NCBI GenBank assembly: GCA_041645535.1
Contig: JBAZPT010000002.1
Span: 248,001 to 312,000 of the forward strand
Direction: 5' to 3'
Source of the DNA: JBAZPT01 sp041645535
Lineage (GTDB): Bacteria > Patescibacteriota > Minisyncoccia > Moranbacterales > UBA2206
DNA: 64,000 nt
Position numbers and translations under genes: made by a program. Under the pieces are notes generated by a model. The model ran no database searches. It was not told the DNA's origin and saw only the letters and a program-made list of their open reading frames with translations. The number at the start of each line of letters is the position of its first letter. The stretch's first letter is position 1. Below are positions 57,988-64,000 of the stretch, piece by piece.

Positions 57988-59643
57988 TTGCAAAAAAAAG
58001 AAAAAAAAATAGAAGAGGACGGCGGCGAAGGTGAAAAAGCGGAAGAAGAGATTGAAAAGTTAAGAAAGGCTCCCAAGGACATAGCGCCGGATGTCATTAG
58101 CATAATGACAGCGGAAGTTGCCGAGAAGCACAAAATGGCGGCTTTTGCAAAAGAAGGAGATATGCTTAAGGTCGCGATGGTTGATCCGCAAAACATCGAC
58201 GCGCTGAATGTGCTGCGTTTTATTGCCGAGAAAGAAAAAGCGGAAATAAAAAAATATGCTGTTACGGAAGAAGTTTTTTCTGAAATCATGGATCTATATT
58301 TGGGCGCCAGGGAAGCGGTCAAGCAGGCGGTTCAGTCATTTGAGGACGATATTGTTTTTGCGGGTGAAGATAATGATAAAGAAGAAAACAATAAGCAAAA
58401 GGAGGTTTTAAAAGACGCGCCGGTAACCAAGCTGGTGCAGGTAATAATCAGCCACGCGATCGAAGGGCACGCAAGCGATATTCACATTGAGCCGATGGAT
58501 CGCGATTACCGCGTTCGCTACCGGGTGGATGGAGTGCTGCATGTCAGCCTGATTCTGCCCAAAGGCATTGGCCCGGTTGTCATCTCGCGGATAAAGATAT
58601 TAGCTAATTTAAAAATTGATGAGAAGAGAAAACCGCAGGACGGGCGTTTTAGATTGACCAGCGCCGGCAAGGAAATTGATTTTCGCGTTTCCACTTTGCC
58701 GGTAATCGAGGGAGAAAAGATAGTTTTGAGGATTTTAGATAAAGAGGAAGGAGTTTCCAATATTGAATCGCTTGGATTAATGGGTTCCGCTTTTGAGCAT
58801 ATGATGCTGGCGATAAGGGAGACATACGGGATGATTTTGCTTACCGGGCCGACCGGATCGGGAAAATCAACCACTCTTTACGCGTTCCTGAAAATTTTAA
58901 ATAACGAAGAAAGAAATATTATCACGCTCGAAGATCCGATTGAGTATGATCTGGAAGGATTGAATCAGAGCCAGATAAAGCCGGAAATCGGATATACTTT
59001 TGCCTCGGGACTGCGGACGATTCTGCGCCAGGATCCCAATATTATCATGGTCGGCGAGATTCGCGACGGAGAAACCGCGGAATTGGCCGTGCACGCCGCG
59101 CTGACGGGGCATCTGATGTTTTCGACGCTCCACACCAACACCGCAATCGGAGCCATCCCGCGCCTGATTGATATGGGCATTGAGCCGTTCCTGCTTTCTT
59201 CATCATTGCGGCTAGTGGCGGCGCAAAGGCTGGTAAGAAAAATTTGTAAGGATTGCAAAGAAGAAGAAATAGTTTCCGATTCGGTAAAAGCGCAGTTAAT
59301 CGCGGAGTTAAAAAATGTTTCAGGAGAGGAATTAAAAAAATATGGAGTGGATCTTGGGGCGGAAATAAAATTATACCACGGCAAAGGCTGTGACGAATGC
59401 AGCGGCACCGGACTCAAAGGAAGGCTTGCTATTTATGAAGTCGTGCCGGTTCATGAGGCGATAAAAACAATCATTGTGGAAAAAGCAGGCAATGAAAATC
59501 TTATCAACCAGGAGCGCGACAAGATGGGAGTCCTGACTATTAAGCAAGACGGAATTTTGAAAGTTTTGAAAGGCATGACGACCCTGGAAGAAGTGGAAAG
59601 GCTTACAGAAGGAAAAATCGGGTTGGCGGAAGAAGATGTATAG
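57988..59643 (+). CDS. pilB: Type IV pilus extension ATPase PilB
   Basis: 551 aa from a TTG start (no ATG is available before the conserved region; an in-frame ATT lies at 57970). A reduced N-terminal domain (PKDIAPDVISIMTAEVAEKHK...KVAMVDPQNIDALN) leads to the motor: GPTGSGKSTTLY, ITLEDPIEYDL, IIMVGEIRDGETAELA, TGHLMFSTLHTNTA and a zinc site CKDC...CDEC. It powers pilus polymerisation. A second ATPase of this family is at 9133. Confidence 0.93.
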   Translation: MQKKEKKIEEDGGEGEKAEEEIEKLRKAPKDIAPDVISIMTAEVAEKHKMAAFAKEGDMLKVAMVDPQNIDALNVLRFIAEKEKAEIKKYAVTEEVFSEIMDLYLGAREAVKQAVQSFEDDIVFAGEDNDKEENNKQKEVLKDAPVTKLVQVIISHAIEGHASDIHIEPMDRDYRVRYRVDGVLHVSLILPKGIGPVVISRIKILANLKIDEKRKPQDGRFRLTSAGKEIDFRVSTLPVIEGEKIVLRILDKEEGVSNIESLGLMGSAFEHMMLAIRETYGMILLTGPTGSGKSTTLYAFLKILNNEERNIITLEDPIEYDLEGLNQSQIKPEIGYTFASGLRTILRQDPNIIMVGEIRDGETAELAVHAALTGHLMFSTLHTNTAIGAIPRLIDMGIEPFLLSSSLRLVAAQRLVRKICKDCKEEEIVSDSVKAQLIAELKNVSGEELKKYGVDLGAEIKLYHGKGCDECSGTGLKGRLAIYEVVPVHEAIKTIIVEKAGNENLINQERDKMGVLTIKQDGILKVLKGMTTLEEVERLTEGKIGLAEEDV

Positions 59644-59668
59644 GCGGTAATTAAAAATTTATAAAAAT

Positions 59669-60067
59669 ATGGGCGAAGAAAAAAAGCAGATAATTATGAT
59701 TGTCGAGGACGATTCCTTCGTGATGGACATATATAAAACCAAGCTGTCGCAGGAAGGACTTTCGGTAGTAGAAGCTGAAAATGGCATGGAAGCGCTCAAA
59801 AAACTGAAAACCGTGAAGCCGGATCTGATACTTTTGGACATTATTATGCCATACATGGACGGGCTGGAAGTGCTGAAAAAAATCAAGGAAAATGACGACA
59901 CAAAAAATATTCCCGTCATTCTGCTTACCAATTTGAGCCAGAAAGAAGAAGTTGACAAGGGCATGGAACTGGGAGCTAAGGACTATCTCATTAAATCCCA
60001 TTTTACGCCCTCGGAAGTTTTGGAAAAGATAAAAATCTGCCTGGCGGATAATTCAAATAATGTATAA
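59669..60067 (+). CDS. Single-domain response regulator in the pilus operon
   Basis: 132 aa receiver: MIVEDD, phospho-acceptor Asp in LILLDIIMPYMDG, LLTNLSQ, and Lys in YLIKSHF. No output domain. Its place between pilB and pilT suggests control of motor activity, like PilG/PilH-type receivers. A relative at 8609 sits next to the other PilB-like ATPase. Confidence 0.92.
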   Translation: MGEEKKQIIMIVEDDSFVMDIYKTKLSQEGLSVVEAENGMEALKKLKTVKPDLILLDIIMPYMDGLEVLKKIKENDDTKNIPVILLTNLSQKEEVDKGMELGAKDYLIKSHFTPSEVLEKIKICLADNSNNV

Positions 60068-60072
60068 CAATT

Positions 60073-61146
60073 ATGCCCTCTATTCACCCGGAACAAAGAA
60101 TTAAAAATTTATTGCTTATTGTGGCTCAGCAGAATGCCTCTGATTTGCATTTGGTAGTCGGACGGCATCCGACGATCCGCGTGGACGGACGGCTGATTCC
60201 ATTGGAACAGGACGGCTTGCTTACGCCAGCCGACACGAAAGCGATGGGCGAGGTAATTATGAACGAAGAAAGCCAGAAAAAATTAATGGACAGCGGACAG
60301 GCGGATTTTTCCTACAGCTTTGAAGAAAAGGCCAGATTTCGCGTTAACGCCTTTTTTCAGCAGGGCAATTTGAGCATTGCTTTCCGCTTGATTCCCAGAG
60401 AAATTCGGACACTCGAACAATTAAATGTGCCGGAAGTTCTCTATGATTTCACCAAGTATTCCCAAGGATTGTTTTTAGTGGTCGGTCCGGTGGGACATGG
60501 AAAATCCACTACTTTGGCGGCGCTTATCAATCAAATCAACCACAATCAGGAAAAGCATATTATCACCATTGAAGATCCGATTGAATATATATATGAACAG
60601 GATAAATGCATCATCAACCAGCGGGAAGTTTTTCAGGATTCAAAATCATTCGCGACAGCGCTTAAGGCGGTCTTTCGCGAAGACGCCAATGTAGTTTTGG
60701 TGGGTGAAATGCGGGATTTAGAGACCATTAGCACAGCAATCACGGCCGCCGAAACCGGGCATCTTATTTTCGCGACGCTGCACACTAATGATTCCCCGCA
60801 AACAATCGATCGCATCATTGATGTTTTCCCGGCTAACCAGCAAAATCAGGTGCGGATGCAGCTGGCCAGTTCGCTTTTGGGCGTAGTTTCACAAAGGCTA
60901 ATTCCCAAAATCGATGGCGGACGGGTGCCGGCGCTGGAGATTATGATGAAAAACCACGCTATTGAAAATCTTATCCGCGAAGGCAAAACCTACCAGATTG
61001 ACAATGTGATTGAAACCAGCTCTGACCAGGGAATGATTTCAATGGATAAAGCTCTGGCTGAACTGGTGCGGCGGGGTTTGGTGGGCGTGGATATAGCCAT
61101 GGCTTATGCCAAGGATCCGAAAAATTTCCAAAATATTTTGCAATAA
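60073..61146 (+). CDS. pilT: Type IV pilus retraction ATPase PilT
   Basis: 357 aa. PAS-like N-domain with ASDLHLVVGRHPTIRVDG, Walker A GPVGHGKSTTLAALI (His where Ser is usual), ITIEDPIEY, VLVGEMRDLETIS, the AETGHLIFATLHTND box and the retraction-type GMISMDKALAELVRRG. It disassembles the pilus, driving twitching and DNA uptake. Five bases after the receiver gene. Confidence 0.95.
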   Translation: MPSIHPEQRIKNLLLIVAQQNASDLHLVVGRHPTIRVDGRLIPLEQDGLLTPADTKAMGEVIMNEESQKKLMDSGQADFSYSFEEKARFRVNAFFQQGNLSIAFRLIPREIRTLEQLNVPEVLYDFTKYSQGLFLVVGPVGHGKSTTLAALINQINHNQEKHIITIEDPIEYIYEQDKCIINQREVFQDSKSFATALKAVFREDANVVLVGEMRDLETISTAITAAETGHLIFATLHTNDSPQTIDRIIDVFPANQQNQVRMQLASSLLGVVSQRLIPKIDGGRVPALEIMMKNHAIENLIREGKTYQIDNVIETSSDQGMISMDKALAELVRRGLVGVDIAMAYAKDPKNFQNILQ

Positions 61147-61165
61147 ATTAAAAATTAAGGTGGCG

Positions 61166-61341
61166 ATCCCGCACCAAATTCTCCCGCGTAGCGGGACCCC
61201 GCCAGAGGCGGTGGCGCTGGATAAAAATATTTAGTTCAAGTATGCTGCGGCTAAGTTGTAATTAAAAATATAATTTAAATAGCGAATTGGTGCGGGATGC
61301 TCATTTTTGTATCCACTCGCTACCGCTCGCGGACAAAAATG
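61166..61341 (+). promoter_or_regulatory. Structured leader of pilC with an out-of-frame start-hairpin ATG
   Basis: Outer arms ATCCCGCACCAAATTC (61166-61181) and GAATTGGTGCGGGA (61284-61297). Inner hairpin CATTTTTGT (61302-61310) with ACAAAAATG (61333-61341). That ATG begins ATG-GCA-TGA, a two-codon frame whose stop overlaps the real pilC start at 61344. Hairpins CCCGC/GCGGG and CCGCC/GGCGG lie at about 61182-61212. Confidence 0.65.
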
Positions 61342-61343
61342 GC

Positions 61344-62552
61344 ATGAAATTTATATTCAAAGCTAAAAACAAAGAAGGCGATCTGAAGGAAGGCATTATT
61401 GACGCGGCGTCAAGCGACGCGGCTATCGAGGTAATGCAAAAAAATAATCTTTTCCCTATCAGCCTCAAAGAAGAGCAAAAGCAGAATGCTTTTTATCGGA
61501 CACTGCTCCGGTATATGGACAAAGTGGCTGTCAAGGAGTTAATGGTTTTTTTCCGCCAGTTGGGAATTCTCATTGAGGCGCGCGTTCCGATCGTCACTTC
61601 GCTCATCGCCATCAAGGAGCAGACCGGGAACCTCTATTTTCAAAAAGTGCTGGAAGAAATCATTGGCGATATCGAAGACGGTTTGCCTATTTCGGACGCG
61701 ATGAAAAAACATCGCACTGTTTTCTCCAGCCTGTCCATCAATATCATCAAGGCCGGCGAAGTTTCGGGAAATCTTCGGAAATCCGTGGACTATGTGGCGG
61801 ATAATATTGAAAAAAACTATAATCTCACGGCTAAAGTAAAGTCGGCGCTGATGTATCCGGCGATTGTGCTGGTTGTGTTTTTTGCCATTGCCTTTATTGT
61901 GGTTTCGTTTATTGTTCCACAACTTACTGCTGTGATTAAAGATCTGGATGTTGAAATACCCTGGTACACAAAGATTGTCATCGCAGCCGGAGATTTTATG
62001 GCTGTCTATTGGTGGGCGGTGGCGCTGGCCATTTTAGGCGCGGTCGGCGGATTTATCTACTACTTGAAAACCGAAGACGGGAGAAAAGAATGGGATCAGG
62101 TAAAACTCAAGTTGCCGTTTTTTGGCAAAATTTTTCAGGAAGTTTATATCGCCCGTTTTGCCGATAATTTAGCTGTTCTTTTAAAAGGAGGCATTCCAAT
62201 TATTCGGGCGCTTACCGTGGTGAGTTCGGTTATTAACAACACTCAATATCAGGCGATATTTTTGCGGGCGGCGGATGAGGTCAAAATCGGAGGCCAGATG
62301 AGCGATGTGTTCCGCAAATTTCCGCTTATTCCGCCGATTGTTTCGCAAATGGTGAAAATCGGGGAAGAATCAGGGCAAATTGATTTAGTCTTGAATCATG
62401 TGGCCAGGTTTTATGAACAGGAAACGGATCAGGCGACCAAAAACCTTTCAGCTTTAATAGAACCGGTTTTGATTGTAGTTATCGGCGTTGCGGTAGGCGT
62501 CCTGGCAGTTTCCGTCATTATGCCGATTTACAATATTGCCGGACAGATGTAA
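61344..62552 (+). CDS. pilC: Type IV pilus inner membrane platform protein PilC
   Basis: 402 aa from ATG 61344. Two GspF domains, each with the pattern FxRQLGILIEARVPI...AGEVSGNL and FADNLAVLLKGGIPI...IGEESGQID, and three membrane segments (about 150-180, 205-225, 370-395). It couples the ATPases to the growing pilus. It ends MPIYNIAGQM as usual for the family. Confidence 0.95.
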   Translation: MKFIFKAKNKEGDLKEGIIDAASSDAAIEVMQKNNLFPISLKEEQKQNAFYRTLLRYMDKVAVKELMVFFRQLGILIEARVPIVTSLIAIKEQTGNLYFQKVLEEIIGDIEDGLPISDAMKKHRTVFSSLSINIIKAGEVSGNLRKSVDYVADNIEKNYNLTAKVKSALMYPAIVLVVFFAIAFIVVSFIVPQLTAVIKDLDVEIPWYTKIVIAAGDFMAVYWWAVALAILGAVGGFIYYLKTEDGRKEWDQVKLKLPFFGKIFQEVYIARFADNLAVLLKGGIPIIRALTVVSSVINNTQYQAIFLRAADEVKIGGQMSDVFRKFPLIPPIVSQMVKIGEESGQIDLVLNHVARFYEQETDQATKNLSALIEPVLIVVIGVAVGVLAVSVIMPIYNIAGQM

Positions 62553-62646
62553 AAAATGTAAAATTAAAAAATCGATGGTTTAAAGATAGAAATAAAATTT
62601 AATTTCCCGAAAAATTCGGGAAGACTGGAAAGCGAGGTGAAAAAAA

Positions 62647-63111
62647 ATGGCTAAGAAAAAAACAAAAAAGCCTGCCCGCAGTGCTACGCATAGCGTTGCA
62701 GGCGGGAAAAAAAAGAAAGGCTTTACCCTGATCGAACTCTTGATCGTTATCGCGATTATCGGTATTTTGGCTTCCATCGTGTTGGTTAGTTTGAACAGCG
62801 CGAGAAGTAAAGCGCGACAAGCAGCCTTTAAAGGTGCAGTATCAAGCATAGCGCCAGCCCTTATACTTTGCGCGGATGATCAATTAGCTATTGGTTCTCC
62901 TGGTACGGGAGGTACCACTGCTATTTGCGCTGGATCAGACACATATCCAGATCTTACTCCTGCGTGTGGAGCTGGCAATACAGGAACTTTTACTGCAACT
63001 GCTGCTAGCACTCTCGATCTTCCAGAAGTTGCGATTACTGGTTGCGGTTCAGAAACTACTTGCAATAGTGCAGTATGTAATACATCCGGATGCACAGGAG
63101 GATGCTTCTAA
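62647..63111 (+). CDS. Type IV prepilin with palindrome-extended leader peptide
   Basis: 154 aa. The class III signal GFTLIELLIVIAIIGILASIVLVSL follows a long leader of 25 residues, MAKKKTKKPARSATHSVAGG then KKKKG. Cleavage by PilD after that Gly gives N-terminal Phe. Exactly 12 leader codons come from a palindromic insertion (62671-62706). The mature part is short, Thr/Gly/Ala-rich and has eight or more cysteines, mostly near the C-terminus (GCGSETTCNSAVC, SGCTGGC), suggesting disulfides. GAGGTGA precedes the ATG. Likely the major or a minor pilin. Confidence 0.9.
   Translation: MAKKKTKKPARSATHSVAGGKKKKGFTLIELLIVIAIIGILASIVLVSLNSARSKARQAAFKGAVSSIAPALILCADDQLAIGSPGTGGTTAICAGSDTYPDLTPACGAGNTGTFTATAASTLDLPEVAITGCGSETTCNSAVCNTSGCTGGCF
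62671..62706. repeat. 36-bp palindromic insertion in a prepilin leader
   Basis: CCTGCCCGCA (62671-62680) and TGCAGGCGGG (62697-62706) pair with one wobble and one mismatch, inner GCT/AGC. Exactly 36 bases = 12 codons (PARSATHSVAGG). The core is like that at 6821-6860 in reverse orientation. Confidence 0.65.
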
Positions 63112-63142
63112 AGAAAATTAATTCGGAATTGAAATCTTTTAT

Positions 63143-63300
63143 GCTTGCTAATTTGTCCGCCTAGGCGAAATTGGCAAGCCCCGCACTAACTTTACGAGGA
63201 AAATATACAGGACTGTATTTTTGTAATCGTACTTGATAAGAATAGAGTTAGTGCGGGGCTTGCCCCCATACTGAAGTTATTAAAAAGTTGGTGTGGGGGC
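63143..63300. repeat. Three consecutive inverted repeats between the two prepilin genes
   Basis: GCTTGC...GCAAGC with core GTCCGCCTAGGCG (63143-63178); GCCCCGCACTAAC (63178-63190) with GTTAGTGCGGGGC (63247-63259); and GCCCCCATAC...GTGTGGGGGC (63262-63300). They recall the elements before pilN and those at 3291 and 42039. No open frame is present. Confidence 0.65.
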
Positions 63301-63336
63301 AAACAGATAAAGTTTTTAAATCTAGAAACAATTTTT

Positions 63337-63747
63337 ATGAAAAACAAAAAAGCTTGCTCGCCGAAGAGGCGAGGGTTCACTATTATAGAAATCCTCATAG
63401 TTGTTGCTATTATTGCTATTTTAGCGGCGGCTGTTATGGTATCAATCGGAGAATCCAGGAAAAAGGCGCGGATCAATAGCGCCAAAACATCTCTAAAAAC
63501 TGCTCTTACGATAATAATCTCCTGCAATGATTCCAGCGGCGCAGTTAATCCTCCAAACGCGTCAGAGTCTGGCGCGAATAAAATTTGCCCCGGTATTAAT
63601 GGGGCATTTTGGCCGAAATTGGGAAACGGGTATCAATACATTACTTCTCCAGCTGGAAATTACACCTCTAATTGTAAGTTCAAGGTTGATACTAATGGCG
63701 ATTCGGCCGATTTAAATTGCGATTGCGTTAAACAGAATTGCCAGTAA
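63337..63747 (+). CDS. Type IV prepilin, second copy
   Basis: 136 aa. Leader MKNKKACSPKRRG, then FTIIEILIVVAIIAILAAAVMVSI; cleavage by PilD before Phe. The Glu at mature position 5 is present. The C-terminal part has cysteines (ISCNDS, KICPG, NCKFK, CDCVKQNC). A small palindrome CTCGCC/GGCGAG overlaps the leader codons. No clear Shine-Dalgarno. Confidence 0.9.
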   Translation: MKNKKACSPKRRGFTIIEILIVVAIIAILAAAVMVSIGESRKKARINSAKTSLKTALTIIISCNDSSGAVNPPNASESGANKICPGINGAFWPKLGNGYQYITSPAGNYTSNCKFKVDTNGDSADLNCDCVKQNCQ

Positions 63748-63769
63748 TTCGTAAATTCATTCAAAAACT

Positions 63770-64000
63770 ATGTTATTAATTTTTCTCGTGGCAGGGTTGA
63801 TCGTCGGCAGTTTTTTGAATGTGGTCGTGTACCGCGTCAATTTGGCGGAGAATTTGGTAACCGGGCGGTCCTATTGCCCGCATTGCAAAAATAAAATACG
63901 CTGGTATGACAACATTCCGGTTTTGAGCTTCTTGGTTCTCAAGGCCGAGTGCCGGGATTGCCAGGGGAAAATTTCCTGGCAATATCCAATGGTGGAAATT
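63770..64000 (+). CDS. pilD: Prepilin peptidase PilD, N-terminal part (cut by window end)
   Basis: 77 residues are visible: membrane segment MLLIFLVAGLIVGSFLNVVVYRVN, then CPHCKNKIRWYDNIPVLSFLVL and CRDCQGKISWQYPMVE. These are the first helix and the four-Cys zinc module of A24 prepilin peptidases, which cleave and may methylate the two prepilins upstream. The catalytic Asp residues lie beyond the window. Confidence 0.93.
   Translation, partial: MLLIFLVAGLIVGSFLNVVVYRVNLAENLVTGRSYCPHCKNKIRWYDNIPVLSFLVLKAECRDCQGKISWQYPMVEI

Overview
The window looks like a chromosome segment of a Candidate Phyla Radiation (Patescibacteria, probably Parcubacteria-like) bacterium. The support is gene content and style: a compact type IV pilus cluster, a minimal cell-envelope set, tRNA-Leu without encoded CCA, few Shine-Dalgarno sites in front of core genes, several near-leaderless promoters, and a diversity-generating retroelement (DGR). 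TGA is used as a stop codon (for example at the overlapping permease and topA starts), so the standard code applies. The exact lineage cannot be read from sequence alone.

Layout. 1-3.1 kb: small accessory genes, a membrane-anchored thioredoxin-fold protein and a PaaX/Cas2-like regulator flanked by its likely operators. 3.4-9 kb: uvrA, a nucleotidyltransferase-fold protein, and a histidine kinase/receiver pair. 9-14.6 kb: a GspE/PilB-type ATPase, a MacB-like ABC pair and folD. 15.2-17.3 kb: tRNA-Leu, a GIY-YIG protein, a decayed tRNA-like piece, and parA-parB. 17.4-25.6 kb: the DGR locus, with a transglutaminase-VWA protein, two variable proteins (one fused to a MoxR-like AAA+ ATPase), template repeat, avd and reverse transcriptase. 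25.7-27.1 kb: a short RelA/SpoT. 27.2-30.05 kb: an island with an AbrB-like protein, a PD-(D/E)xK nuclease and a LexA-DNA methyltransferase fusion, bounded by matching 22-bp repeats. 30-33.4 kb: topA and dprA. 33.9-36.6 kb: a large unknown membrane protein and a small secreted protein. 36.7-42.8 kb: pth, an LCP protein, lepB, hisS, rpsU, yqeY. 42.86-45.39 kb: a second segment bounded by the same 22-bp repeats, followed by a second phosphoribosyltransferase-like gene, purE and purC. 47.9-51.7 kb: ybeY, dgkA, ftsA, ftsZ. 51.7-55 kb: comFC and clpC. 55.2-64 kb: pilMNO-pilB-receiver-pilT-pilC, two prepilins and the start of pilD.

The most exciting system is the DGR. One 118-bp template repeat feeds two 118-bp variable repeats. 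All 29 differences between template and targets lie at template adenines, and none lie elsewhere. The targets sit in a predicted operon with MoxR-type and VWA modules, a pairing normally used for ATP-driven protein remodelling. This suggests a chaperone-linked recognition system whose binding face is mutated at will.

Other unusual layers are: a LexA repressor fused to a DNA methyltransferase beside a nuclease gene; long inverted-repeat leaders, six of which end in a hairpin carrying or abutting the start codon; and short palindromic elements inserted in frame inside uvrA, folD, topA, a prepilin and other genes.
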